Source: Haemophilus haemolyticus (GTDB lineage Bacteria; Pseudomonadota; Gammaproteobacteria; Enterobacterales; Pasteurellaceae). Taken from it: a DNA stretch of 64,000 nt. A program made the position numbers and the translations under genes. The stretch is taken from positions 1,714,501-1,778,500 of the forward strand of contig NZ_CP031243.1 in the NCBI RefSeq assembly GCF_003352385.1, written 5' to 3'. The notes beneath the pieces were generated by a model, which had not been told where the DNA came from, did not search any database, and saw only the letters and a program-made list of their open reading frames with translations. This document shows positions 55,459 to 64,000 of this stretch, one piece after another (the first letter of the stretch is position 1; each line of letters starts with the position of its first letter).

Positions 55459-56820
55459 ATGGATAATCAATATTTATTAAGTGCGGTTGAAAATTATCAG
55501 GAAATTTCAACCGCACTTTCTTCATCCCAACAATCTGAAAAAACGCGTGATACCGCCATCGTGGTTCACGTTTTCTTTGCGCAAGATAAAAACACTGATG
55601 ATCTACAAGAGTTTTTGCTACTCGCTGATTCTGCCAATGTAGATGTATTGGATACAATCACCACAAGCCGTAGCACTCCTCAAGCCAAATATTTTGTAGG
55701 CGAGGGAAAAGCTCAAGAAATTGCAGATGCGGTGCAATCACATAATGCTGATGTTGTGCTTTTTAACCATCAATTAACCCCAGCACAAACACGTAACTTA
55801 GAAAGTTTATGTCATTGTCGAGTGGTCGATCGCACTGGCGTCATTTTAGATATTTTTGCCCAACGAGCACGTTCTCATGAGGGAAAATTACAGGTTGAGC
55901 TTGCGCAACTAAAACACTTATCGACTCGATTAGTTCGTCGCAAAACAGGCTTAGATCAACAAAAAGGGGCGGTAGGATTACGTGGGCCGGGTGAAACCCA
56001 GTTAGAAACAGATCGTCGATTGATTAAAGTGCGCATTTCTCAATTACAAAATCGATTGGCAAAAGTGGAGAAACAGCGTAATCAAAATCGCCAAACACGC
56101 CAAAAGGCAGATATCCCGACCATTTCACTTGTTGGCTATACCAATGCAGGGAAATCAACCTTATTTAATCGTTTAACCAATGCAGAGGTTTATGCCGCAG
56201 ATCAGCTTTTTGCAACATTAGATCCCACTTTACGAAAATTACAGATTCAAGATGTGGGTACGGCAATTTTAGCGGATACGGTAGGATTTGTTCGACAGCT
56301 TCCGCATGATCTGGTTTCAGCCTTTAAATCGACTTTACAAGAAACGGTAGAAGCCAGTTTATTACTCCATGTGATTGATGCAGCTGACTCGCGAAAACAA
56401 GAAAATATTGATGCGGTCAATGATGTGCTAGAAGAAATTGGTGCAGGACAAGTGCCTGTTCTATTGGTATATAACAAAATTGATTTGTTGGAAAATGTTG
56501 CACCGCATATCGAATACAATGATGAAAACCAGCCTGTTGCAGTCTATCTCTCCGCGCAAGATGAGCTGGGTATTCATTTATTGTTTGAAGCTATTAAAGT
56601 GCGGTTAAAAAACGAGATACTTTCTCTTTCTTTAATTTTACAACCACACGAAGGCAAACTTCGCCATGCTTTTTATCAACTTGATTGTGTACGCCATGAA
56701 CAAATTTCGGAACAAGGCGAATTCTTGTTAGACGTACAGATTGATAAAATTATGTGGTTAAAGTTATGTAAGCAATTTTCTAGATTATCGGATATTAAAA
56801 TACAATCTGACAATGCCTAA
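55459..56820 (+). CDS. hflX: Ribosome-splitting GTPase HflX
   Basis: 453 residues. N-terminal domain ([32 protein letters not shown]), coiled linker with [22 protein letters not shown] sequence ([19 protein letters not shown]), G domain [17 protein letters not shown] and NKID, and a C-terminal domain. HflX dissociates stalled ribosomes under stress. Compared with E. coli, about 25 extra N-terminal residues are present, of which codons 8-20 form an inverted uptake-sequence hairpin. There is no clear ribosome site upstream, so coupling to hfq is likely. Confidence 0.93.
   Translation: MDNQYLLSAVENYQEISTALSSSQQSEKTRDTAIVVHVFFAQDKNTDDLQEFLLLADSANVDVLDTITTSRSTPQAKYFVGEGKAQEIADAVQSHNADVVLFNHQLTPAQTRNLESLCHCRVVDRTGVILDIFAQRARSHEGKLQVELAQLKHLSTRLVRRKTGLDQQKGAVGLRGPGETQLETDRRLIKVRISQLQNRLAKVEKQRNQNRQTRQKADIPTISLVGYTNAGKSTLFNRLTNAEVYAADQLFATLDPTLRKLQIQDVGTAILADTVGFVRQLPHDLVSAFKSTLQETVEASLLLHVIDAADSRKQENIDAVNDVLEEIGAGQVPVLLVYNKIDLLENVAPHIEYNDENQPVAVYLSAQDELGIHLLFEAIKVRLKNEILSLSLILQPHEGKLRHAFYQLDCVRHEQISEQGEFLLDVQIDKIMWLKLCKQFSRLSDIKIQSDNA
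55479..55518 (+). repeat. Inverted uptake-sequence hairpin inside the hflX 5' coding region
   Basis: AAGTGCGGTTGAAA (55479-55492) pairs with TTTCAACCGCACTT (55505-55518), a perfect 14-bp stem, beginning 20 bases after the hflX ATG. It encodes [13 protein letters not shown] in frame. Confidence 0.85.
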
Positions 56821-56831
56821 TTTATAGAAAA

Positions 56832-57788
56832 TTATTTTCCAATCCCATATTGCTTCAATTTATTCGCAATCGCAGTATGCGAAACACCTAAACGTTGAGC
56901 TAATTTTCTCGTGCTTGGATATTCTGCATAAAATAATTTTAGGACTTGCGACTCATAAGAACCAATGATTTCATCTAAGGTTTTATTCTCAAATTCATCC
57001 AAAGAAATCACCGCACTTTGTGGCGGAGCAAGATTTAAACTTTCGATAGTTAAATGATTATCTTGTACCAGAGAGCAGGCACGATAAAGAGTGTTATAAA
57101 GCTCACGAACATTCCCTTTCCAATCATATTTCAGCAAATAAAGAAGAAAATCTTTATCAAAAGTTGGTTTTGCAATTTTTAATTCTTCACTGATTTCCTG
57201 TAAAAAACCTTGTGCCAGTGGCTCAATATCAGCCATGCGTTCGCGTAATGCTGGCACATTAATAGTAAGAACATTTAAGCGATGAAACAAATCAGCACGA
57301 ACTTTACCTTGCTCAACAAGCAAATGAAGCGGAACCTGTGATGTGCAAATCACTCGTACGTTTGCATGATGTTCCTTCTCTTCACCTACTCGACGGAAAG
57401 ATCCATCCGTTAAAAAACGTAATAATTTAGCCTGTAAACCCAATGAAAGTTCTGCGATGCCATCTAGTAATACAGTTCCCTCATTTGCGTACTCAAAAAA
57501 ACCAATGGTTTCACTGTCTCCGACTTTTCGACCAAACATTTCACTTTCCGCATCTTCATCAGGCAAACCCGCACAGTTTACTGCGATAAATTTTTTATCG
57601 CGACGTAAACTCTGATAATGGCAGGCTTTCGCTAACAAATCTTTTCCTGTCCCCGTTTCGCCTTGAATTAACAAAGGCACATCAAACATAGCAAAACGTT
57701 TCGCGTTTTCTACCGCACTTTTCATAGCTTCACTTTGCACAATAAAACAATCGAAAGGTTTTTTAGGATCAAATTTAGAAATCGTCAT
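56832..57788 (-). CDS. tyrR: Aromatic amino acid regulator TyrR (short form)
   Basis: 318 residues, the short Haemophilus type: it lacks the N-terminal ACT-PAS activation region of E. coli TyrR (513 residues). It has an AAA+ domain with Walker A GETGTGKD (about 43-50) and a C-terminal Fis-type helix-turn-helix (STRKLAQRLGVSHTAIANKL). It lacks the GAFTGA loop needed to contact sigma-54, as TyrR does in general. The Walker B block reads VLLDGIAEL, with G where relatives have E, so ATP hydrolysis may be impaired while ATP binding remains. It is probably a tyrosine-dependent repressor. Two uptake sequences. Confidence 0.92.
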   Translation of the reverse strand: MTISKFDPKKPFDCFIVQSEAMKSAVENAKRFAMFDVPLLIQGETGTGKDLLAKACHYQSLRRDKKFIAVNCAGLPDEDAESEMFGRKVGDSETIGFFEYANEGTVLLDGIAELSLGLQAKLLRFLTDGSFRRVGEEKEHHANVRVICTSQVPLHLLVEQGKVRADLFHRLNVLTINVPALRERMADIEPLAQGFLQEISEELKIAKPTFDKDFLLYLLKYDWKGNVRELYNTLYRACSLVQDNHLTIESLNLAPPQSAVISLDEFENKTLDEIIGSYESQVLKLFYAEYPSTRKLAQRLGVSHTAIANKLKQYGIGK

Positions 57789-57903
57789 ATTCAGAGAATG
57801 GGGATAATTAAGATATGGCTATGATAATTTTTTTACAGCGAAGTGTAAACATTATTTTACATAAGGTAAAAATGCGACCATTTTTGACCGCACTTTACAT
57901 TAG

Positions 57904-59340
57904 TTAGGGTTTTAACATTCTTTCAGCTTCACGAACACGAACAAGGAATTGTTTACGTTCAGCTGAAGTCATACCGCTGCTAGTACCCGGTAATTTTACA
58001 GTAAGAGGATTAACAGCTCGACCGTTAATATGAAATTCATAATGTAAATGCGGCCCCGTAGAAATGCCCGTGTTACCAGAAAGCGCAATACGTTCGCCTT
58101 TTTTAACTGTTTGCCCTGCTTTTACTAAGGGTTTGCTCAAATGCATATAAACAGTTTGATATTCACGCCCGTGACGCAATACAACATAACGCCCTGCACC
58201 ACCAGCCTGATAAGCGACTTTTTCAACTACGCCATCTGCTGGAGCGATAATCGGTGTACCTTGAGAAACAGAGAAATCCACACCTTTATGTGGTCGTACA
58301 CGCCCAGTTACTGGATGACGACGATTTGGATTAAATGGTGAAGAAACGCGTGCTTGGCGTTGCAATGGATAACGAGCAAAACCTTTGCCTAAGGTTTCTC
58401 CTTGCTGATTATAATAACGACCATTTACAGCTTGCACAGCATAATAGTTTTTACCACTAGATGAAATACGTAACGCCTCAACATTACCCTGACCAGTGAG
58501 TTTATCGCCTAAATATTCACGAGAAACTAAAATGGCAAATTGAGTTCCTTTTTTCAATTTCTGTATGCTTATCTGCCATTGAAGAGCGGTGGTTAATTGG
58601 CTAATTTGGCGATTATCTAAACCCTGTGCTTTTAAACTCGCAGAAAAAGAACCATTAATTTCGCCTTTTAATACTTCTTTTCTCCAAATACTTTTCTTTT
58701 CAATGACTTGGCGTTTAAACTGCCCATCTTCAACACGTTCATAAACCCGTTCTTCTTTTTCAGATACCAGCCAATTCAAATATTCTAAGTTGTCACTTTT
58801 ATCTAAAACCCAATAAAACTGCTGACCTGCTTTTAAGTGGGATAAATCAGGATCTAGCGCGAGCAACTGTTGTACTGTTAAATCATCCAAGCCAGACTGA
58901 GCCAAAACATCTTTTAAGGTATCCCCCTCGGTCACCGTATAGCTAAATTGATCAGTAATTCTTATAGCTTGATCGGCTGCATCCAATACGCCATTGAGTG
59001 CATCTTGTGCGTGTTGGGGCAAAGTATCGAAGTCATCCTCAGGTGGGTTTATTTCATCAACTTCGTCATCTTTTGCTTGTAGCTCATCATCATAAGAGGT
59101 GGCGTTTTCATCAGATTGGAGTGCGGTAGAATTTTGTGGCGTTTTACTTGGCGATGTATTTAACGCGTGATATTCCATATTATCTGCGGTGGAGAAAACG
59201 GGATTTTCTTCAGATTTGTCTTTTATTGTAAGTAAAATGCCTGTCAAAATAAGCAGAATAGCAACAAAAAACACGCCTACTTTTATATATGCGCGTTTTT
59301 TTCGTCTATCTCGAGCTAATTTTACGTGTTGCACTGGCAT
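57904..59340 (-). CDS. mepM: Murein DD-endopeptidase MepM-like (M23 metallopeptidase)
   Basis: 478 residues. N-terminal membrane helix ([19 protein letters not shown], about 22-40), a low-complexity acidic stretch, an OapA/LysM-like domain ([20 protein letters not shown], about 135-185), and a C-terminal M23 peptidase with zinc ligands in [10 protein letters not shown] (H and D) and [12 protein letters not shown] (H). It cuts D-Ala-DAP cross-links to let the sacculus grow. It is divergent from znuC; in E. coli znuA lies between these genes, but it is absent here. Confidence 0.93.
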   Translation of the reverse strand: MPVQHVKLARDRRKKRAYIKVGVFFVAILLILTGILLTIKDKSEENPVFSTADNMEYHALNTSPSKTPQNSTALQSDENATSYDDELQAKDDEVDEINPPEDDFDTLPQHAQDALNGVLDAADQAIRITDQFSYTVTEGDTLKDVLAQSGLDDLTVQQLLALDPDLSHLKAGQQFYWVLDKSDNLEYLNWLVSEKEERVYERVEDGQFKRQVIEKKSIWRKEVLKGEINGSFSASLKAQGLDNRQISQLTTALQWQISIQKLKKGTQFAILVSREYLGDKLTGQGNVEALRISSSGKNYYAVQAVNGRYYNQQGETLGKGFARYPLQRQARVSSPFNPNRRHPVTGRVRPHKGVDFSVSQGTPIIAPADGVVEKVAYQAGGAGRYVVLRHGREYQTVYMHLSKPLVKAGQTVKKGERIALSGNTGISTGPHLHYEFHINGRAVNPLTVKLPGTSSGMTSAERKQFLVRVREAERMLKP

Positions 59341-59510
59341 CCCTAAAATAAAAAAGTTTTCAGCATTCAGACTACAGATTATAAAGAAAATTCATTCCTA
59401 TGGAAAAAGCATTATTCAAATGCTTAAATATTCGACATAAGAGAGAAAATCTTGAGAAATCTGCCAAAATGCGCTATTTTCCCCCACCACTTTTGATAAG
59501 AGGTGATTTA

Positions 59511-60317
59511 ATGAACATCACAGGTATTCATCGCGAGCAAAACCAACAACCGCTCATTCAATTAAAAAATATCAATGTGGTTTTCGCACAAAAAACTGCA
59601 CTACAAAATATTAATTTAAATATTTATCCTAATTCTATTATCACTATTGTTGGGCCAAATGGTGGTGGCAAATCAACGTTATTAAAAACCTTATTAAAAT
59701 TACAAACGCCCACTTCTGGCGAAGTCATTTATAGTAAAAATGTTCGCATTGGTTATGTGCCACAAAAAATCCATTTGGATCATAGTTTGCCTATTACGGT
59801 TGAGCGATTTCTTTCACTAAAAAAAGGCCTTAAAACACAAGAAATATCCACCGCACTTGAGCAACTTTCGATTTCACATTTACGCAAAAGTAATATGCAA
59901 AAACTTTCTGGCGGTGAAATGCAACGCGTATTATTGGCGCGTGCAATTTTAAATAAACCAAATTTACTTGTGCTAGACGAACCCACCCAAGGCGTAGACA
60001 TTACTGGTCAGGCAGAGCTTTATCAGCTCATTCATCAGACCCAACAAAAACTAAATTGTGCTGTATTGATGGTATCACACGATTTACACATTGTGATGGC
60101 GGATAGTAAAGAAGTATTGTGTATTAACCAACATATTTGCTGTGCTGGCACACCCGATGTTCTCTCAAATGATCCAACATTTATGCGTTTATGGGGAAAT
60201 CAGCTCGCACAAAATGTCGGCTTTTATACTCATCATCATAATCATCACCACACCTTACACGGTGATGTGTGCGGTTGTAATTCATCAGCTGTACATTGTC
60301 AAAATAAGGATAAATAA
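59511..60317 (+). CDS. znuC: Zinc ABC transporter ATP-binding protein ZnuC
   Basis: 268 residues. Walker [12 protein letters not shown]-loop [11 protein letters not shown], signature [14 protein letters not shown], Walker [13 protein letters not shown] and H-loop MVSHD. The C-terminus is His/Cys-rich ([18 protein letters not shown]), a zinc-binding tail expected in ZnuC. ATG 59511 with GAGGTGATTTA fits; in-frame starts from 59400 are rejected because they would extend past the family N-terminus. It overlaps znuB by one base. The binding protein gene znuA is not adjacent. Confidence 0.94.
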   Translation: MNITGIHREQNQQPLIQLKNINVVFAQKTALQNINLNIYPNSIITIVGPNGGGKSTLLKTLLKLQTPTSGEVIYSKNVRIGYVPQKIHLDHSLPITVERFLSLKKGLKTQEISTALEQLSISHLRKSNMQKLSGGEMQRVLLARAILNKPNLLVLDEPTQGVDITGQAELYQLIHQTQQKLNCAVLMVSHDLHIVMADSKEVLCINQHICCAGTPDVLSNDPTFMRLWGNQLAQNVGFYTHHHNHHHTLHGDVCGCNSSAVHCQNKDK

Positions 60318-61102
60318 TGTTTGAAATTTTATTTCCTGCCCTTTTAACAGGCATTTTGCTTTCGCTTATTACTGCGCCACTTGGCGTATTTGTGGTGTGG
60401 CGGAAAATGGCTTATTTTGGCGACACCCTTTCTCATTCTGCCTTGCTCGGCGTAGCGTTAGGTATTTTCTTACAAATCAATCCTTACATTGCAATTGTCG
60501 TGCTGACCTTAATTCTTGCTATCGCAATGGTGTGGTTAGAAAGCAACACGCAATTTTCTATTGATACCTTACTTGGCATTATCGCCCATAGCTGCTTATC
60601 TCTCGGAGTGGTGACAGTGGGATTACTACAAAATGTACGCGTAGATTTGATGAGTTACTTATTTGGGGATTTGCTCGCAATTAATTATACCGATTTAATT
60701 TATATTGGGATTGGCGTGATAATAGTGCTTTCAACACTAATTTACTTTTGGCAATCCTTACTTTCCACCACCGTATCGCCAGAACTCGCGCAAGTTGAAG
60801 GCATTAATATCAAAAAAATGCGTTTTATTTTGATGATATTAACAGCGTTAACTATTGCCTTGAGCATGAAATTTGTCGGTGCATTAATAATCACATCGTT
60901 ATTAATAATCCCTGCTGCAACTGCTCGCCGCTTTGCGAGAACACCAGAATCTATGGTGGGCTGGGCAATTGTAGTCAGTATGTTATCGATTATAACTGGG
61001 CTAATATTATCAGCCTTTTATGATACCGCTGCTGGACCTTCTGTTGTCATTTGTTCAGCGTTTTTATTTGTCTTATCACTCTTCAAAAAAGAGCGATTAT
61101 AA
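60317..61102 (+). CDS. znuB: Zinc ABC transporter permease ZnuB
   Basis: 261 residues, ABC-3 permease with seven to eight helices. Signatures: [24 protein letters not shown] near residues 22-45, [22 protein letters not shown] and [16 protein letters not shown]. It works with ZnuC for high-affinity Zn(II) uptake. Start and stop are coupled to znuC by TAATG. Confidence 0.94.
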   Translation: MFEILFPALLTGILLSLITAPLGVFVVWRKMAYFGDTLSHSALLGVALGIFLQINPYIAIVVLTLILAIAMVWLESNTQFSIDTLLGIIAHSCLSLGVVTVGLLQNVRVDLMSYLFGDLLAINYTDLIYIGIGVIIVLSTLIYFWQSLLSTTVSPELAQVEGINIKKMRFILMILTALTIALSMKFVGALIITSLLIIPAATARRFARTPESMVGWAIVVSMLSIITGLILSAFYDTAAGPSVVICSAFLFVLSLFKKERL

Positions 61103-61190
61103 GCTTGCCCAACCAGTGAAAACCATTTGCGCCACAGTTTAATTCTTGATAAAGTGCGGTCAATTTTTACGGTCTTTTTAGGATAAGAAA

Positions 61191-62138
61191 ATGAGCCAAG
61201 AATATTTAGATTTTGAATTGCCGATTGCTGAATTAGAAGCAAAAATTGAAGCATTACGCGCAGCATCGGATGATAAAGTTGATTTAACTGATGAAATCAA
61301 ACGCTTACAAAAGAAAAGTAACGAACTCACTAAAAAAACCTTTGCTAACCTCGATGCTTGGCAAGTTTCACGTATGGCGCGTCATCCAAACCGCCCTTAT
61401 ACATTAGATTATATCGAACATATTTTTACTGAATTTGAAGAACTTGCAGGCGATCGCGCTTTTGCTGATGATAAAGCGATTGTTGGTGGCTTAGCGCGTT
61501 TAGATGGTCGTCCAGTGATAGTGATTGGTCATCAAAAAGGTCGTTCTGTAAAAGAAAAAGTACAACGTAATTTTGGCATGCCAGCACCTGAAGGCTATCG
61601 TAAAGCGTTACGTTTAATGGAAATGGCTGAACGTTTTAAATTGCCAATTATCACATTTATTGACACGCCGGGGGCTTATCCAGGTATCGGCGCAGAAGAA
61701 CGCGGTCAAGCGGAAGCTATTGCTCGCAACTTACGCGAAATGGCGCAACTTACCGTTCCCGTTATTTGTACCGTTATCGGTGAAGGCGGTTCTGGCGGTG
61801 CATTAGCTATTGGCGTGGGCGATAAAGTGAATATGTTACAGTATTCGACCTATTCTGTTATTTCTCCAGAAGGCTGTGCTTCTATTCTTTGGAAAAGTGC
61901 AGAAAAAGCATCAACAGCAGCAGAAGTAATGGGATTAACCGCAAGCCGTTTAAAAGAATTAAATCTCATCGATAGCATTGTGCAAGAACCTTTGGGTGGC
62001 GCACATCGCAATTATGCAAAAATAGCTGAAAACTTAAAACTTCGTTTAAAAGAAGATTTAGCAGAGCTCGATGGACTAAGCAAAGAAGAATTATTAAATA
62101 GACGCTATGAACGTTTAATGTCTTACGGTTATTGCTAA
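61191..62138 (+). CDS. accA: Acetyl-CoA carboxylase carboxyltransferase subunit alpha
   Basis: 315 residues. Signatures: [17 protein letters not shown] at the N-terminus, [44 protein letters not shown], and [21 protein letters not shown]. It forms the alpha2beta2 transferase with AccD, making malonyl-CoA for fatty acid synthesis. TTTTTAGGATAAGAAA precedes the ATG, with an uptake sequence just upstream at 61152-61160. Confidence 0.97.
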   Translation: MSQEYLDFELPIAELEAKIEALRAASDDKVDLTDEIKRLQKKSNELTKKTFANLDAWQVSRMARHPNRPYTLDYIEHIFTEFEELAGDRAFADDKAIVGGLARLDGRPVIVIGHQKGRSVKEKVQRNFGMPAPEGYRKALRLMEMAERFKLPIITFIDTPGAYPGIGAEERGQAEAIARNLREMAQLTVPVICTVIGEGGSGGALAIGVGDKVNMLQYSTYSVISPEGCASILWKSAEKASTAAEVMGLTASRLKELNLIDSIVQEPLGGAHRNYAKIAENLKLRLKEDLAELDGLSKEELLNRRYERLMSYGYC

Positions 62139-62148
62139 GTGACATTCT

Positions 62149-62179
62149 AAAAGAGCGGTGATTTTTTCCGCTCTTTTTT
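62149..62179 (+). terminator. accA terminator
   Basis: AAAAGAGCGG and CCGCTCTTTT form a perfect 10-bp stem followed by TT. The left arm contains a one-base variant of the uptake core. Confidence 0.8.
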
Positions 62180-62210
62180 GATCTAAATATACAACAAAGG
62201 AGAAAACACA

Positions 62211-63077
62211 ATGAAAAACGTACTTTCAATCCAATCCCACGTAGTCTATGGTTTTGCGGGTAACAAATCCGCGACTTTTCCAATGCAGTTATTAGGCGTC
62301 GATGTATGGGCATTAAATACCGTTCAATTTTCTAATCACACCCAATACGGAAAATGGACAGGCATGGTCATTCCACAAGAACAAATCCGAGAAATTGTGA
62401 CCGGACTCGATAACATTGAAAAACTACAAGAATGTGATGCCTTGTTATCTGGTTATTTAGGTTCTGCGGAACAAGTCGATCAAATTCTTTTTGCCTTAGA
62501 ACAAATCAAACTGCGTAATCCAAATGCGCTTTATTTATGCGACCCTGTAATGCCACATCCGAAAAAAATCTGCGTTGTTGCCAATGGTGTTCGCGAGGCT
62601 CTTATTGAAAAAGCGATTCCAGTGGCGGATATTATGACACCAAACTTGCATGAATTGCGTCAGCTCACTGAATTTCCAATTAATACCTTTGATGATGTGT
62701 TAAAAGCAGTGAATGCGCTGATTGCAAAAGGTGTGAAGAAAGTCCTCGTTAAACATTTAGGCAGTGCGGGTAAAATTAACGATCCTGATACATTTGAAAT
62801 TATTATGGCTACCCCAGAGGGTGTTTGGCATTTAAGCCGTCCACTTTATCAATTCAATTTTGAACCAGTGGGCGTGGGCGATTTAATTGCGGGTACATTC
62901 TTAGCAAATTTACTCAATGGCAAATCTGATGTTGAAGCTTTTGAAGCGATGAATAATGAAGTAGCGGGCGTAATGAAAACCACCTTTGAACTGGGTTCTT
63001 ACGAATTACAAACCATTGCTGCACGTTTTGAAATTCTCAACCCAAGCAGCAATTATAAAGCACAAAAAGTTGCCTAA
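62211..63077 (+). CDS. pdxY: Pyridoxal kinase PdxY
   Basis: 288 residues, ribokinase-like family. [49 protein letters not shown] is the pyridoxal kinase N-terminus; [24 protein letters not shown] and the anion-hole [16 protein letters not shown] near residue 218 are conserved. It phosphorylates pyridoxal in vitamin B6 salvage. Its stop overlaps the tilS start (TAATG). Confidence 0.94.
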   Translation: MKNVLSIQSHVVYGFAGNKSATFPMQLLGVDVWALNTVQFSNHTQYGKWTGMVIPQEQIREIVTGLDNIEKLQECDALLSGYLGSAEQVDQILFALEQIKLRNPNALYLCDPVMPHPKKICVVANGVREALIEKAIPVADIMTPNLHELRQLTEFPINTFDDVLKAVNALIAKGVKKVLVKHLGSAGKINDPDTFEIIMATPEGVWHLSRPLYQFNFEPVGVGDLIAGTFLANLLNGKSDVEAFEAMNNEVAGVMKTTFELGSYELQTIAARFEILNPSSNYKAQKVA

Positions 63078-64000
63078 TGGACTTATTTTCAGACATTGAG
63101 AAACAACTCAAACAAACCACCGCTCAAGCATTTCTTATCGCCTTGAGTGGTGGTTTGGATTCCACTGTACTTCTTTCTTTATTTGCAAAACTTCGTCAAA
63201 AACAACCGCACTTACCGCCTTTATCAGTACGAGCAATCCACATTCATCACGGATTAATCCCCAATGCAGACAGTTGGGCTAAACATTGCCAAGACTTCTG
63301 CGATCAATTACAAATTCCGTTGATTATCGAGCGAGTACAAGTAGATAAAACCAATGGCATTGAGGCTGGCGCACGTGAAGCACGCTATCAAGCTATAAAA
63401 AAACATCTTCAAACACAAGAAATGCTGGTTACAGCGCATCATCTAAACGATCAAACTGAAACCTTTTTCTTAGCCCTAAAACGTGGCAGTGGGCTACAAG
63501 GCTTAGGCGCCATGCAACAACAAAGTGTATTATTCGGCATGCCAATTTTACGTCCTTTGTTAGGCTTTACTCGCCCACAGTTAGAAGATTATGCGCAAAA
63601 AGAAAATCTCAACTGGATTACAGATGAAAGTAATGAGGATAACCGATACGATCGTAATTTCTTGCGCAATGAAATTTTACCAAAATTACGTGAGCGCTGG
63701 GCTCATTTTGATTTAGCCGTGCAACGTTCAGCACAACATTGTTTTGAACAGCAACAATTAATCAATGATTTATTGAGTGAAACCTTTGCAGAACATTGTC
63801 AAATAAAAAACCAATTTAAACTGTGCCAGTTCCGCCAATATTCTCTCGCAAAACAAACCGCACTTTTGCGTATGTGGCTTGCCGAAAACCAACTTGAAAT
63901 GCCAAGTAAACGCCAGCTTACACAGCTTATTAATGATGTCATTTTTGCAAAAGAAGAGGCAAATCCTCAATTTCAGCTTGTAAATAAAATCATTCGACGT
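63077..64000 (+). CDS. tilS: tRNA(Ile)-lysidine synthetase TilS, N-terminal part (cut by window edge)
   Basis: 308 codons are visible and remain open to the window end. The PP-loop ATP-pyrophosphatase motif is [16 protein letters not shown] (about residues 22-37), followed by [20 protein letters not shown] and [27 protein letters not shown]. TilS turns C34 of tRNA-Ile(CAU) into lysidine so it reads AUA. It is translationally coupled to pdxY, with two uptake sequences inside. Confidence 0.93.
   Translation, partial: MDLFSDIEKQLKQTTAQAFLIALSGGLDSTVLLSLFAKLRQKQPHLPPLSVRAIHIHHGLIPNADSWAKHCQDFCDQLQIPLIIERVQVDKTNGIEAGAREARYQAIKKHLQTQEMLVTAHHLNDQTETFFLALKRGSGLQGLGAMQQQSVLFGMPILRPLLGFTRPQLEDYAQKENLNWITDESNEDNRYDRNFLRNEILPKLRERWAHFDLAVQRSAQHCFEQQQLINDLLSETFAEHCQIKNQFKLCQFRQYSLAKQTALLRMWLAENQLEMPSKRQLTQLINDVIFAKEEANPQFQLVNKIIRR

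Overview
This window is a Pasteurellaceae chromosome of the Haemophilus influenzae / H. haemolyticus group. By eye I count 51 exact copies of the 9-base DNA-uptake core AAGTGCGGT or its complement in 64 kb, about one per 1.25 kb, which is the density known for H. influenzae. Nearly every gene has a recognisable H. influenzae counterpart, and composition is AT-rich throughout. Two signs point to H. haemolyticus or an intermediate strain rather than typical nontypeable H. influenzae. The P6 lipoprotein (pal) carries N59 and E61 where H. influenzae normally has D59 and T61. Several gene neighbourhoods also differ from strain Rd as I remember it: ompP2 next to the yfe metal transporter, cyd joined to tol-pal, and ruv-nudB-NRAMP-prophage scar-aspS.

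Layout. 1-5.6 kb: start of an afuA-type binding protein, then udk-dcd-asmA-like-sotB, converging on der. 5.6-6.2 kb: a previously hidden 19-codon Ibs-like toxin ORF with an antisense RNA promoter on the other strand, then two tRNA-Asp genes. 6.2-9.8 kb: dnaQ and rnhA diverge; then a small structured RNA ending in a terminator, a DUF3800 gene, and the porin gene ompP2 with a near-consensus CRP site. 10-13.6 kb: yfeABCD-type Mn/Fe importer. 13.9-15.4 kb: a coiled-coil lipoprotein and pbpG. 15.4-21.4 kb: rlmN-pilF-rodZ-ispG-hisS-yfgM behind a competence-type CRP-S site. 21.4-28.5 kb: the isc iron-sulfur operon with a DUF2625 gene inserted between hscB and hscA, behind an IscR type 1 site, then trmJ. 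28.6-28.8 kb: two tRNA-Lys genes. 28.9-36.7 kb: one long leftward block cydABX-ybgE-ybgC-tolQRAB-pal, with FNR and CRP sites upstream. 37.2-42.4 kb: a DUF5339 protein, ruvBAC-yebC-nudB, and an NRAMP-fold transporter without the metal motif. 42.6-44.3 kb: a prophage/insertion scar (truncated CI-type repressor, truncated Dam methylase) and an orphan secreted protein. 44.4-50.6 kb: aspS, cmoA, gloA, rnt, a histidine attenuator controlling an antiporter-family permease, and priC. 50.6-64 kb: tRNA-Ser, rne, rluC, hfq, hflX, tyrR, mepM, znuCB, accA, pdxY and the start of tilS.

Most of the window is core housekeeping: nucleotide salvage, DNA repair, Fe-S assembly, envelope integrity, cytochrome bd respiration, metal uptake and RNA metabolism. 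The accessory or poorly understood material is at 5.6-5.9 kb (Ibs/Sib-like locus), 7.5-8.5 kb (RNA plus DUF3800), 23.9-24.6 kb (DUF2625) and 42.6-44.3 kb (phage scar). A recurring theme is inverted pairs of uptake sequences used as hairpins: as terminators between convergent genes, between iscU and iscA, and once inside the 5' end of hflX.
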